64,000 nt of DNA from Cydia pomonella (GCF_033807575.1 NC_084711.1:7254001-7318000), one strand, 5' to 3'. Shown: positions 44,311 through 56,612, counted from the first letter of the stretch. A program made the numbers and translations. The notes: generated by a model from the sequence alone, not told the origin.

Positions 44311-44737
44311 ACGACTCGTTTGCTGACAACCACATAAAAAAAGTTGTAGCAGTGCATTAAACCCCATTCTTTTTTTGCTCATAAAGTCAATTTCCCAAAA
44401 ATTAATCAAAGAAAAGTTCATATCAGTAAATACGTGACTTATCTCAACAAAACTTCCGTACCTATCGTCTGTGTATTCAATGTGTCAAACGTACTCGTAC
44501 TCAACACTAATAGTGCAGACATTCATCGGAAATAAACCACTCTTCTCCCTCCCCTTGTTCAAGTCTCTTGGGATAACACATGTGTATTGTGTACCTAATG
44601 CACATACACGATAACACGACTGTCTAGATGAATTAAAGAACTTTGAGAACGTGTGTGAGTAGTGAAAGCATGTTTGGCTTGAGAGTATGTACAGCGACAT
44701 CATTCATAAAGTGGCCGTGCAATTTTGCAGCCGGGTG
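44311..44737. other. Unassigned spacer
   Basis: No gene or element recognised. Confidence 0.35.
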
Positions 44738-44970
44738 TACAGTCAGCATCAAAAGTAGCGGATCAAACAAGGTTTCAAAAGTATCTACCATTCTGTAACA
44801 GCTTAACAAAATGTGGTGGTTCTATGTGTAGAACAATTAAGACGGTAAAAGATTTACTTTTGAATGTAAATTTTAGAGATTTATCTATATTTGGAAAAGT
44901 TATCCTATATTATTAAATATCAGATACTTTTGGCGCGTTGTTTCATCCGCTACTATTGATGCTGACTGTA
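44738..44970. mobile_element. Mariner-type MITE, best copy
   Basis: TIRs of about 33 bp with two or three mismatches: TACAGTCAGCATCAAAAGTA at the left and its near complement TACTATTGATGCTGACTGTA at the right. Both ends coincide with TA, the target duplication of Tc1/mariner elements. 233 bp with no transposase. Related: 33950-34304 and a right half at 51437-51489. Confidence 0.8.
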
Positions 44971-47639
44971 CCTAATCAGAATGAGTAGCTAAGAGAGCGT
45001 GTGCAGATCATTTTGGACACCTGAGTCACCTGACCCGCTTAGCTACTTCTACTGCTAATTGTACCTTTTTAGCTACCCTTAGTTGCAAAGATATATTTGT
45101 TGCTAATACGGTACAAATGTAAATTAAGGTCACGACATCCAAATTCCAGGGTATTAACTGGATACGTAGACACAAGGGCTAACAAAATCAAAGCAAAATA
45201 TTATGCTTTTTTTTAATACCACGTCAGCGGCAAACAAGCTTACGGCCTGCCTGATGATCTTACTATATTATCGCTACTTGCTTGATTTTGTTCATAAATA
45301 TAAAAACAGAATGCTACAAGCATTTAGCTATCTAATTACACATTTGTTTTTGACGCTCAGATCGACTTCAGTAGTAATTTTAGCTAATATTAGACGCTAT
45401 ATTGTTTATACCGTATGATTAACAATATTAACACCGAATTTAGTACTAAACTAGCGATTTTCTTTGTACATACATAATTTATTATTAAAATCGAAATCCA
45501 CACTTCAACTTGCCTCAAACACGTTGTCTATTCCATTCTTAGCCGCGACAGCCGCCTACACACTCATTCATTCAAGCTCATTTACATCAGCCTCGACCCC
45601 CACGCGCCAGACAAAGATAAAACTACACGTTAAAGCAAGAGGGAGGATGTCTAAAGCGAGGGTTCGCTATCGACTAATGAGCTTCGGACAAGAAGCGTGG
45701 CGGCACTTGATAAAAAGAAGTGTGATTAGAAGTTGTGGGATAGATATAAACGATTGTGTTTGTTTCTAGGTTTCGTTTTAAAAATGTTGACGGTATGCTT
45801 TGGTATTTTTTATCAATAAATTATTTGAATTGGCAATCATAGGTGCTTATAACTTTTTGTATAATTATGTTACATCAGTTACATCACATGTTTCCATTAA
45901 CTACGTAACGTAACAAAGCAATCAGTAGCTCAATTATAGCGTTATTAGTAAGATTGTGCAGGATTATCCTTTTTTTTCTAAATTACAATAAGAAATAAAG
46001 TCACAATTACCTATAAGTTCATAGATAATAATCAAATTATTAACGCCGCACTATTAGAAGTAATTAAGTCGCGAGCAGTGGACGTTTTAATGAGCCTGCT
46101 GGTTTATCTTTAGTTGATTTGTTTTCCACTGTCATAATTTGATCAATTTAACCCTCACAAGGTAATGAGACAACAAATAATACTAGTCAGGAGAAAGAAG
46201 CAACATTTCACAAACGCATTAAGACATATTTAACACCAATTATAATAAAACACACCTTTGAACAAGCCCATTAAAAGCGACACACACCATTAAAGGTCAA
46301 TTAATCTCACAACGTCAAACAATGACTCTACTCTGCCACAGTAGAGCAATAAACACGCACATTTCCCATTTAAAAACTCTAATTTAATACAAAATGAACT
46401 TTACCCCGTATTACTACGCGATACATTCCAAGCGTGTACACATGAGCGTAATACGCTGTTGTGAAAGTTAGGGGTAATAATAGATACTTTCTTCAACCGC
46501 AAGCGGCGATGCATGAAGAATAGAATGAACGCAAGAAATGGCGCAATGACACATGGCCGGCATATGGCAACTAATTCACTCTAATAATGGAGTAATTGCA
46601 ATAATAGGGAAACAACGGCATTGCGAACATAGCTATTGTGTTTTTGCTGTCGTCGAAATGTTAACAGTGCTAAATGGTGGGTGTATATTCCTTACTATGG
46701 AAGTTTATAAATATATGATTATTCGTTTAAACGCATGTAAATATGAAGAACTGACAAAGTACGACTGTTAATACCTATTATTTCGTTGGGGAGATAGCGG
46801 TGAATTAAAACAGAGGTAAGTTGAAACAACGTCAATTCTCGCGTCAACTCACCTCGGTCTCCCTTCCAATTTTACATAAGTACTCTTATTTTCTTTGAAA
46901 AAAAAAAATACTACTCATACTAATTTACCAAAACAAATCTCAACAATAAATTTACAACGAACAATTACAATAGATTTATAATATAATACGTCTACAAATA
47001 TTTATACTTTTGCTGAATCAATATTCATACTGTATTAATTGCACAACCCGGATCCCCGCGAGAATCATTCGACAATGATATATAGGTAATCACTTCAACT
47101 AAGTATGCCAAATAATTTCAATATAAGAGACGTAACTCTTCATGCAAATATGCAGACCTTACCTATGACGGCTATACTACGCAAAAACTGCTAAATCCAA
47201 ACAAGATTAATGGTTATTCAATACGCCCCTACGCGTAAGCGGCGAAGCGTTATCGGCACGCTATAGGTACCTACAATGTAACGATAATTGATATATGATC
47301 ACGTGGTTATGTAACAACTATTATTGCGGTCGATGTTGAAAGTACGTGTTTTCTCTTAAAAAGCTGCTAAAAGCGTGGGCCTGGTGAAAACGTCTGTAAG
47401 CTTTGTTTAAAAGTTCCGTTTTGTCAATCCGTTTAGTTTGATTTTCCCTTTGAGTTGAAGCTGGTAGTTTTAATTTATTCATCCCGTTATGATGTATGGA
47501 TCTGAAGCTTAAACTGAAATAAAAATACCAAGCTCTTAGAGTGGTAAGGAAAATCTTATATCTTCATAAGTTAAATGCTTAGGATCAAAGCGGGAAAAGT
47601 TCTCAGCTCGAATAGTGGCTCACTCAACCTAATCTCAAC
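44971..47639. other. Unassigned spacer
   Basis: No gene recognised. A scrap of repeat family D is at 45228-45260. The plus frame 45464-45769 (101 codons, basic C-terminal half) and the frame 46553-46771 have no motif I can assign. Mostly AT-rich. Confidence 0.35.
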
Positions 47640-47965
47640 ACGAGAGAAGCTATTTGCTTCCCTGCTAATACAGCAGAAACGTTTAGTAATCGAACAAATT
47701 CAAATAGACGAGCAATGTTCATTCTAACACGCGAGGGTGCTACAGATGTTTGGGCGACTAAGCCACTGTTAGATCTGAGACACTGTTCACTCCTTGACAA
47801 TAGAAAGAATAGTGAGTTAGGAGAGCTGGTTGCTATGCCCAATATAATTGGCGAGATCAAATAAGACACACTCCACTGGCTTGGACACTTAGAAGGGATG
47901 GAGAGGATATCGATGTGAGACGAGCGTATGTGGGGCATCCGGGTGGAAAACGTCTGTCCGAAATC
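47640..47965 (+). pseudogene. LINE C-terminal remnant
   Basis: The plus strand reads NSELGELVAMPNIIGEIK (stop) DTLHWLGHLEGMERISM (stop), then in the next frame RAYVGHPGGKRLSEI. The 'PNIIGEIK..L.WLGHLE.M' and 'AYVGHPGGKR' motifs are those of LINE C-termini, here with stops and a frame change. The same end motif is seen at 461-500. It runs directly into dispersed repeat family E. Confidence 0.72.
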
Positions 47966-48905
47966 CGAGCTGTTGGGGAGTAACGACCCCACGGACCCGA
48001 GTACTCCCGAGAGTCGGTCAGGGTCTCCGTCACCGGCGTGTCTTCGTTGGTCGGAGTGGACCCCAAGGGGGCCCACAGGACTTTCAGCTCTGGCTTGCCT
48101 TCATTGTCCGTCCAGAGAGGAGTCGTTAGAGCTAAATGCTCCAGGGGTGGAAGTGAAAACTTGCATAGCTTGCGAGTTGGCACAGTGGCTGTTATCAGCC
48201 ACTGAGTAGAAAGCGGCGTCCACCTCTCGACAACCCTGAACAGCTCACACCGGTGTTGCTCCTGGTCGTCTTCACGACGGCATTTTCAGGGGCCCATCTA
48301 GTGGGCGGCGGGTCACCGCCTGCCTCGATAACTTAGTTAAAACATTGTTATGGCAGCTGTCCGGACGTATTTGCAATAACCCAGTCTCATTGTCCTCCCA
48401 AACTTCAATCCATAGACGGTTATACTGTTCATTTTACTACAATAGTCCCAATGCCTGTTCCGACCGGCTCATGGGTGTCTATTGTTGCGCCTCTGAACGG
48501 GTTCCAGCAGGCGTTCTACATGACATTAAAGCTCTACAAGGGGCCTCTACGTGTTGGATTTATATCCCCACGCAAGCCTATCAAAAGACCGGGATTTATA
48601 GGCCCGTGAAATCCAAGGAGATACAATACTTAATAGGTACATGAATTACATGGGTACATAAATTAATATATATGTATGTATATTTAATTATAGTATATTT
48701 ATTTAAGTTTATTACCGTTAGTATATATTATTTATCGCTATTTTGCTTGTTTTACGTTACTTATTCTGTTTTTTTTTTGTTTAAACCTGCACGTACTACT
48801 GTTTCTGTTTAGCCTGATGGTTGACTGGTAGAGAATGCCTTTAGGCATTAAGTTCGCCATTTGTACTTAATATGTTATATTGTGCAATAAAGTTTAAATA
48901 ACTAA
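47966..48905 (+). repeat. Dispersed repeat family E, copy 1
   Basis: Begins 'gagctgttggggagtaacgaccccacgg' and includes 'gtcgttagagctaaatgctccaggggtgg', 'gcgagttggcacagtggct' and 'aggggcctctacgtgttgg', ending 'tgtgcaataaagtttaaataactaaaaaaaa', i.e. AATAAA plus a short A tail. That end indicates a retroposed sequence. GC-rich in its first 350 bp. The 93-108 codon frames in it are shadows. Copy 2 follows at once. Confidence 0.65.
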
Positions 48906-48910
48906 AAAAA

Positions 48911-49470
48911 ATTTAGGCGTAGGGATGTGACGATGACGACTCCATCGCCCGCTGGTTTTACCAGTGAAATCAGTCAACGCAGGGCAGCTTGTGGCGAGCT
49001 GTTGGGGAGTAGCGACCTCACGTACCCAAGTGCTCCTGGGGAATTCTGTCACCCGAAGGAAGGTGGGTGGGACAGGATGTTCTGACTCTGGCGTGCCTTG
49101 ACCAGCTGGCCAGAGTGGAGTCGTTAGAGCTATATGCTCCAGGCTCCAGGGGTGGAAGTGAAACATGCATAAGACGCGAGTTGGCACAGTGGCTACTAGC
49201 AGCCCCTGGGTGGAAAGTGGCGTATACCTCTCATTTAGTCCATCGCTTTCACCCAATAGCCCAGTTCATTTTAGATTCCAACAACTCTCAAATATTCCTT
49301 ACACACTAGCGGGTGCATGACACGAGCAAGGGCAACAACCACTAGGTGTACCCCTTACATCATTAAAGTGTCAAAAGGGCCTCAACGTGTTGGCTTCGGC
49401 TCCGCGCACGCCTCCCAGAGGTCCGGAACACTATCGTTCCGTGATGGGAAAGGCATACAAATAATAATTA
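48911..49470 (+). repeat. Dispersed repeat family E, copy 2
   Basis: 'cgagctgttggggagtagcgacctcacg', 'agtcgttagagctatatgctccagg', 'gcgagttggcacagtggct' and 'agggcctcaacgtgttgg' match copy 1 in the same order. It lacks a long middle part of copy 1 and has no A tail. Two diverged copies in the same orientation, next to each other. Confidence 0.65.
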
Positions 49471-51436
49471 AGACATATAGTACTTTTATTGGTTTCTCAC
49501 GCTTTAATATTCAGTCAGATATCCGAGTCGTGAGCAAATCAGAGCTCGCGCACCTGTTTCCTGCTAGCATCCTGAATTGTATTTATATTTTTACTACCTT
49601 TTGCATCAATGGCCCTGCGTCCCGCGTTCATTTTAATGTTTTTCTCATATTAAGAATGAAAATAAGATTACATTTAGTTTAGTTTTGCCTTTTTTATCTG
49701 TAAGAAAAATAATTTGACCCAGTTTCTAGTGTTTGATTTAGCAAGAAAGCACTCAATAGCGTTATTACAGTCAAGTAAGTTCAAATAACTACCGCAAAAG
49801 CAAATTAAATGCTTTTCAGACCATTTTAGTAAGTAACGATTGACTTACTCAAGAGTTATATTGGATTTAACGCGTTTAAGTATGGACAAAAAAGGTATGA
49901 GGGAAATGAGTTTAAATCAGGAGAGTGAACCTAAAACAAATAGATGAATTCTATTCACAAGTTCGTGATTATGAGTTACTGATAGATAGCGCTCATAGAC
50001 TGCGTTTAGCATTGTGAGGCAGACAAGGTGAATGATGAATGAATACAGACATTGAATGAAGAAAACGTGAACCAAGCTGACATTTACGGATGTACGATTT
50101 AACGTCTAGGATATTCTAATTCTCATATTTTATACTTTAGAAACAGTCGTTACGGCCAGCGTGGCGGGAACCGGGAAAAGTGACGTCTCAATGGGCATTA
50201 CAATGATGGATGGACTAACCATCGACCGACCCATTGTCTCGTCTGTGTAAGACAAAGTACGCAATAATACCACACAATCATGTCAAATACCTACTCTATT
50301 TATTATATGTAAGGTTGAATTTCGATTGTAGTTGTGGGATAACAGAGGTTTCTCTTGTCGGTTGCGGGAGTTTTCGTAGTTTTCGCTTAGTTTGATGCTT
50401 TGTGCTTTTGGTCATATTTTAAAGGACTGCTATTATTTTGGAAAGTACGCATTGTTATTATTATTATCAATATTTTTTAATGGAAAGGAATAATATTAAA
50501 TCATACAGTACACAGATTTATTTAAACCAATAAGTGGTAGGTAAAAACAAATATCTACTTAAAAATGTATTGCATCGTTTCTTGTTTTTTTTTTTCAACG
50601 AATATAATAGTTTTCAGTTTCACTTGTAGAAATATATAGGTAAAATAAATTAAAAGCTTTGGAGGAAAAATTGGTTAAGAAGAATTAGGGGACGACCGAA
50701 AACATCACTTATCTACTTTGAATTCATCCCATGATCTTCATTTTAGCCTTCTTTCGCCCACTGCTGAGCATGCCTCTCTTCGTGTACGGACACTGCGTAC
50801 ATCTACAGCGCGTAGCGTACTGCGTGCGTACGAAGGTCCCTGTCCTCGACTATAGAGTCTGTACCTACGACTATCGACTATAGGTATTTAAAAGACTGTA
50901 AACAAACAACAATTAGGCATATTATTGTGCAAGAAAATTCTTCAAGTCAATCAATTTAACTCAATGTTCCAAAACTGTATATTACTTACTCAACGTAACA
51001 CCGAAGCTGCTGTAATCGTGCTATTTTGTTAATAGGATATATCAGGATGATATGCATTTATGATTAATCAATAGTAACTTCGTTTTGTAATATTTGATAT
51101 TACTTCGTCCTAGTAAAGAACCTAAAACGAGATCGATTATTTAGCCATCTGAGAGTACCTAGACGAAAACATTACACGATTAAATGAAATAGGTTAAAGC
51201 CAGGACGGTGAAGGACCACATCCAGGCGGTTTTCGATTTAGTTAGTTAACTGATAAATGTTACAAGTATCTGAAAATGTAAAAACACATTGTTTATTTAT
51301 TTAACTACCTAAAGATACAGACTTTCTCTCATCATCATCTCTCTCATCCAGAAGTTGAATCAAATACTGGATGACCCAAAATGAACAAGATGCAGACAAA
51401 GAATACAAATTCTAGAGATATACCTCTATTAGGAAA
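49471..51436. other. Unassigned spacer
   Basis: No gene. At about 50735-50790 there is a degenerate form of the CCCACTGCTGGGCACAGG module ('cgcccactgctgagcatgcctc'). Otherwise AT-rich and unassigned. Confidence 0.35.
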
Positions 51437-51489
51437 AGCACTCGACTTTTGGAGCGTTGTTTAATCCGCTACTATTGATGCTGACTGTA
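51437..51489. repeat. Right end of the mariner-type MITE
   Basis: 'cactcgacttttggagcgttgtttaatccgctactattgatgctgactgta' matches the right terminus of 44738-44970; no left end is present. Confidence 0.7.
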
Positions 51490-53092
51490 CCTAGTTCTGA
51501 AACTAATAATAACCCAATCCCAATTACGTGAAAACTCACTGGTCAGAACACACTCCAGTGCGCCCATAAAAGTGTGAGCGCAAGATAAGCGAGGGTTGAA
51601 GCCCGAGGTTTTCAATTTCCGCCCCATCCCTCCCCTCACCTTCACCCTTCGGGCCTGGGCTGTTAAGTTGATACAAACGCTTACAGAACACTAGTGAGTC
51701 AAACGCGTTAACGACCAGTATAAAGGCTCTCTAGAGTTGTTATCGTATTTAAGGTCAGTTTTAAACTGGTTAGTGTGAGCGTTAGAGTAGACTTTGATCA
51801 GAGAGCATTCGGAATACACCGGGCTCGGGGCCCGACGTCGGTAATTTTATTAAAAACACCGGGACTGAATTTTTATCTCTTCATGCGTTCCGCGTTGGTT
51901 TTGGTATTTGAAAGGGGTCGATGTTATTTTTATATTTGGAGTGAGTTCAGTTTATAACATCTTCAATTCTTCATTGCTTTGTTTATGACGAAAAGTTTAT
52001 TTTACTGAAGTAGGTGTACCTACAAAATATTATACTGACAATATGAAATGCAGCAGCTATATAAAAAAAAAGTCAAGTCAAAAAAGGCGAGTTACATGGG
52101 TAACGACGGCAAAAATCATTAGTCCTATCGTAATTAGCCCGCAGCAAGCTCGATTCTCCATATTACAAATGTAGTACGCTCCCATTTTAAAACGACTACA
52201 CAAGCTCCCCTACTACTAACTAGAACTAGAACTAACTAGATTACTCTGAAACTTTGTACTTAGAATAGGATAAGGAATATCTATGCATGTAATTAGTTTA
52301 TGTAGTTTCAGATACCATAGTTAAAAATACACAGCGCTTTAAAAAAAATTATACAAAATTTGTTTTTGCTCTATTTCGTTTGTTTTTATAAGCTGAAGCT
52401 ATATAAACTATAGCCAAGCATATCTATGCTTACTTTTTTTGCTTGCTTTTTTGCTTTTGGTATATCTATACCTCATTTCATTTTATGTGCGAAGTTTTAT
52501 TACAATTCAACTCGTAGTTTTAAAACGAGAACGAAATTCCGTTTGTATGGGAAGGTGATTTAGGTGATATTCGGCCGAGCTTGCTGCGGACACAATCTCA
52601 TTCCCTCCTCCTCAATTTATTTTCCTGCGCCGTGATATACAGCAAGCATATACTTAACATGGAACTATTATCCCGCGCACGGCAAAGCACTGGAGTCTAA
52701 CTCTTTGGTTTTAGTAAAATAGATTCCTACGCCAAGTGCTATAAGCATGGTCCTTGCTTATCTATATTGTCACTGCCAGGGCAAAGAAACAATGACCGAA
52801 CGTGATGGTCTTATAGAACTTTCAGTAGGAGTAGCAGAGAAAGCGCTGTTATTGTTTGTCCTTGTCATAGTCTTACTTTTCCTGTCTGTTTACTTCTAAA
52901 AAGTCCTAAGCGGCGTAGACGTTATTTGTTGCCCACCGTGTTTATGGTGGGGAACAATGAACCCGACCAAATTACGTACCTAGGTTGTTTTTCGTATGTT
53001 GTCAGAATGTTACAACATATTTAAATAGGGAATATTACGCCAAATTCTGCGTAGGGAGCGCCACTACCACAATCCATCACAATCTGAGGGTC
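51490..53092. other. Unassigned spacer with a promoter-like patch
   Basis: No gene recognised. 51540-51960 is free of known repeats and includes TATAAAGG (51719-51726) and GGTCAGTT (about 51753-51760), an arthropod-type TATA box and initiator 38 bp apart (first T of TATA to initiator A), longer than the usual 30-33. I see no ORF starting nearby beyond a 60-codon frame. Confidence 0.35.
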
Positions 53093-53203
53093 TACCGCGA
53101 AACAAGAAAATCGAAATTTCGTTATCGAACCTCTCTATCACTCTTACTTATTCGAGCGATGAAGAGGCAGATGACTAAATTTCGATTTTCGCTTTTCCGC
53201 CTA
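53093..53203. mobile_element. 111-bp MITE-like inverted repeat
   Basis: 'taccgcgaaacaagaaaatcgaaattt' pairs imperfectly with 'aaatttcgattttcgcttttccgccta'. It is followed by a (TA)6 stretch. Known to me as a common short lepidopteran TIR motif. Confidence 0.55.
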
Positions 53204-53650
53204 TATATATATATACGATATTAAATAATTAAGATATTAAGTTACTTTGAGGAAGGATTTTAGCGAAGAAAATATTATATAAAATAAATTGATCACGAAA
53301 TACACATTTTATTTCACCATTTAGGTCATTAAGTAGGTGAATTCAAACTCTGCAAGCCATAATAAGCTTCAACCAAAGCTTCAACTCAATTGCCAAAGTA
53401 ATGTCAAGTATTGGCTGTTATTTTGCTGTGTGTCTATTCATATGGTATAATTTACTTAGAGAAAAATGCTGAAAATATTTTAGCCAAACCAGCCTTCCCT
53501 GCTCTATATCGAGGTAAGTTTTTCAGTTTTTATTAAGGACCTACTTAGTTTTGAAGCCGGTCATTTACCAACCCATCAGACTGGTATTCTTAAAGTCACA
53601 ACAGAATCCAGAAATATAATTATTTAGGAGACAGAGCGGTTTTCGTGAAA
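53204..53650. other. Unassigned AT-rich spacer
   Basis: No gene or element recognised. Confidence 0.35.
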
Positions 53651-55298
53651 ATAATATATAGTCCTCCACATCGATTTCGATGACGGCGACCTCAGCAATC
53701 AAGGGTTTTTCCTCTCATGAGCTCCTATGTGGCTGGCCAGGCCAAACTTGCTCTTAAACACCCTTTCACATTCACAACAGTATAGTTGACCGGCCGCGTT
53801 GTATGTATACACATAGGAGGGCTTAGGTCTATCCTTGCGTAGTTGGCGTTTTACGTCTAATGTAGCGAGGCGGTTTTCCTCAAATGACTTGGTAGATTCG
53901 AAGATGGTAGATCGCCAAGATGACCGTTTCGCAGCGAGCTCCTCCCAACGTGCATTATCGATCGCACACGCCTTTAGGTGGCGCTTTAGCACGTCCTTAT
54001 ATCGAAGGTGTTGACCGCCGTGCTTCCGCTTTCCCTCTGCTAATTCTGAGTAGAATATAGCTTTAGGCAAGCGGCGATCGTCCATTCGGAAAACATGCCC
54101 ACACCATCTGAGCTGACGCTGCATCAATAGCGCCTCGATGCCGTACATCCCGGAGCGACGCAGAACTTCAGAGTTTGGTATACGGTCCTGCCACTTAATC
54201 CTAAGTATAGATCTTAGACATTTTAGATGGTACGTGTCTAGTCTTTTGATATCTGGCTTGTACAGGCACCATGTTTCTGCGCCATATAGAAGGACTGGGA
54301 TTATTAGGGCCTTATAGACGCTTATCTTTGTCTCAAGCTTGATATCATGGGACCTCCAGACACGATCAGTAAGTCGCCCGAAATTGGCAGCGGCACTAGC
54401 AATGCGAGATGGTATTTCTGAAGCCAGGGTGTTGTCATGTCGTATAGTGCTCCCAAGATATTTAAAATGATAGACTTCATCTAGTGGTTTCCCATCTAGA
54501 TACAGCGGTGTTGAATCAGACTCATCTCCCCGGGGTAGTTGTTTGAGGATTTGCGTCTTGGAAGCACTTATTACCAGGCCGAATTGTTGACAAGAGCGGT
54601 TCAATGCGTCTACGTAGCTTTGGAGATGTGCCATACTGTCAGACATAAAGCACACGTCGTCAGCGTAGAGTATCTCTAATATGGAGACTTTTCGCACTTT
54701 AGATTTCGCCCTGAATCTTGATATGTCAAAGACACCCTTCTCAGTCCTCACATTTAGTTGTATTGTGTTGCCACAATAATTTAAAGCGTCTCTCATTACC
54801 ACTGAGAAGTATATGGCAAAGAGGGTGGGTGCCATGACACATCCCTGCTTCACGCCACTTGTAATCGGGATCTCCTCAGAGAGTTCGTTTTCATGTTGAA
54901 CCTGCGCTTTCATGCCAACGTGGAATTGGCAAATGAGGTTTACAAACTTCTTTGGGTATCCAGATTTTCGAAGGACAAGCCACAGGGCTTCGCGTGGAAC
55001 TCTGTCAAAAGCCTTTTCCAGGTCCACAAAGCACATGTAGAGAGGCCGTTGGTGCTCGAGGCTTTTCTCTTGGAGTTGCCGTACAACAGCGATAGCGTCG
55101 ATGGTACCCCGGCCAGGACGGAAGCCACATTGACTTTCTGGGAGGTGTTGTTCAGCAAAAGCACTCAAGCGGGTGTTTATAATGTGGGCAAGGATTTTAC
55201 CAGCACAAGAGAGAAGCGATATTCCACGGTAAGAGCTGCAATCGGAGACATCTCCTTTCCCTTTATACACATACATAACAGTCCACAGTCAATTTTTT
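53651..55298 (-). mobile_element. 5'-truncated LINE with complete RT core
   Basis: Minus-strand element of about 1.65 kb. The 3' UTR is short ('ggtcgccgtcatcgaaatcgatgtgg...gactatatatt') and matches the second copy at 11710-11975, which fixes the 3' end. The 5' end is truncated just before the RT motif 'YKGKGD'. A 166-bp MITE lies about 35 bp beyond the truncation point. No target duplication was recognised. Confidence 0.88.
53699..55276 (-). CDS. Non-LTR reverse transcriptase with C-terminal C2H2 finger
   Basis: The longest ORF of the window, 525 codons with no internal stop. RT motifs in order: YRGISLLS (16-23), CGFRPGRGT (50-58), FVDLEKAFD with the first catalytic Asp at 85, GVKQGC (141-146), APTLF and YADD (204-207, catalytic Asp 206 and 207). 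Then YLGSTIRHDN, LLYGAETW, LRWCGHVFRM and a C2H2 finger C500-x2-C503-x12-H516-x3-H520. It would copy the element's RNA into DNA at the insertion site. The apurinic-type endonuclease expected upstream is missing, and the Met used is internal to the original polyprotein, so it is not an autonomous source. The intact frame suggests a young insertion. Clade not decided; the terminal finger links it to 35832-36956. Confidence 0.95.
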   Translation of the reverse strand: MYVYKGKGDVSDCSSYRGISLLSCAGKILAHIINTRLSAFAEQHLPESQCGFRPGRGTIDAIAVVRQLQEKSLEHQRPLYMCFVDLEKAFDRVPREALWLVLRKSGYPKKFVNLICQFHVGMKAQVQHENELSEEIPITSGVKQGCVMAPTLFAIYFSVVMRDALNYCGNTIQLNVRTEKGVFDISRFRAKSKVRKVSILEILYADDVCFMSDSMAHLQSYVDALNRSCQQFGLVISASKTQILKQLPRGDESDSTPLYLDGKPLDEVYHFKYLGSTIRHDNTLASEIPSRIASAAANFGRLTDRVWRSHDIKLETKISVYKALIIPVLLYGAETWCLYKPDIKRLDTYHLKCLRSILRIKWQDRIPNSEVLRRSGMYGIEALLMQRQLRWCGHVFRMDDRRLPKAIFYSELAEGKRKHGGQHLRYKDVLKRHLKACAIDNARWEELAAKRSSWRSTIFESTKSFEENRLATLDVKRQLRKDRPKPSYVYTYNAAGQLYCCECERVFKSKFGLASHIGAHERKNP

Positions 55299-55331
55299 TA
55301 ATTTCCTGACATGCATGGTGTTCACCGGTAA

Positions 55332-55497
55332 TAGAGTCAGACCAAAGATAAGTTGGGAGACTTGGGAGTGATTTTGAAACCCCAAAAGGTGCAAGTGTCA
55401 AGTGAAGTCATAATTTCATAGAAGTTTGACGTTTAAAATAATCCGTGCACCGTCTAAGCTATCAAAATCGCTGCCAACTTATCTTGGTTTGACTCTA
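55332..55497. mobile_element. 166-bp mariner-type MITE
   Basis: Starts TAGAGTCAGACCAAAGATAA and ends 'ttatcttggtttgactcta'; the ends are inverted with a few differences and both terminate in TA. Non-coding. Confidence 0.7.
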
Positions 55498-56506
55498 CAC
55501 TCTTCTTAGTCTCTAGTTCTTAGCATTTAGCTTCATATGGTAAACAAAAGGGTCCAAGATAGGACAGATCCCGTACCAGAGTACGGGAGCAGCCATTTAT
55601 GCAAATGACTTTAGTATGTAAATAGAAGTATACTTAAGCATAGGCAGCTAGTTTTTCGTAAGATTTATAACGCACGATTATGGACCTACACAAACTTACT
55701 TACTTTCTTCACAAAAATCCTTCCTCAAAGTAACTTTTTGCTATAACATTATGTATAAGTTTGTTATTAAACTCTTTGTAGGTACTACCTCCTATCCTAT
55801 CACATATGTAGGCGAAATGTCGGAGTCAAGGTAGGGGAGTTTAATATCGGTACGTATGCCTATATTAGCTAGATGCTTTATCTTATAATTTTGTGGTCCC
55901 CTGCGGGATCAATTCGACCCATCGAGATCTTTTGTGCAATCGTCCCTTATGATCAATCTTTTGCCTACTCAAGTAAATATTCCTGTTTATAATTTAGAGT
56001 CGTCTTTTGTTTTTTCCATAGAGTTTTTCTCCAACCAGAGTATACTCTTTGCACTTTATGCAAAGAGCTTTGAGTGCTTTAGACCCGTTAAACTGTTCCA
56101 ATCTTGTTGGTGTTTGAACCTAGGACCATTCCTTGATAGCCGTTATAATAGTTCCCTGTGAGAGCCCCACAAATGGTTCCGGTCCTATAAAATTGCTTAT
56201 AGATTCGGTTCTAGCAAGCTCATATGCATTTTCATTGCCGATGAATGCCTCGTGCCAGTGCATTTGTTTTTCCTTCCAAGCTTGGGCAGAGCTTGGACGC
56301 CATTGATATCAGTTTACAGAACACTTTGGGTCTGCCTGATGTGCTCTTGTGCACAGGCAATTATCCACCCACCGCTGCCACCATGTTGTGTATGAAAACG
56401 ACGGTTGGATGACAATTGATTTTATTTTATAATTCTACCCACAACAGCGTATGTATCGGTTTGAAAGACAGTGGCATCAATACGAAAAACATAGGTACAT
56501 CTATTT
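55498..56506. other. Unassigned spacer
   Basis: No gene. 'cgtatgcctatattagctagatgc' (about 55853-55876) has a close relative at 59795-59825 inside the hAT element, so it belongs to some dispersed repeat. Confidence 0.35.
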
Positions 56507-56612
56507 TTTTTATACTATTTCGGTGGCAAACAAGCATACGGCCCGCCTAATGGTAAGCAGTCTCCGTAGCCTATGTACGCCTGCAATTTCAGCAGCAGCC
56601 CGAATCTAGCAA
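56507..56612 (+). repeat. Dispersed repeat family D, head
   Basis: 'tttcggtggcaaacaagcatacggcccgcctaatggtaagcagtctccgtagcc' matches the head of the family seen at 43998-44205 and 62880. Confidence 0.65.

Noticed and set aside
47624..48209. ORFs of 93-150 codons on both strands
   Set aside because: They run through LINE remnants and family E repeat in wrong frames; the recognisable LINE motifs are in plus frames broken by stops.
54893..55401. ORFs of 74-138 codons overlapping the 525-codon RT
   Set aside because: They are other-frame shadows of the reverse transcriptase gene and its edge.
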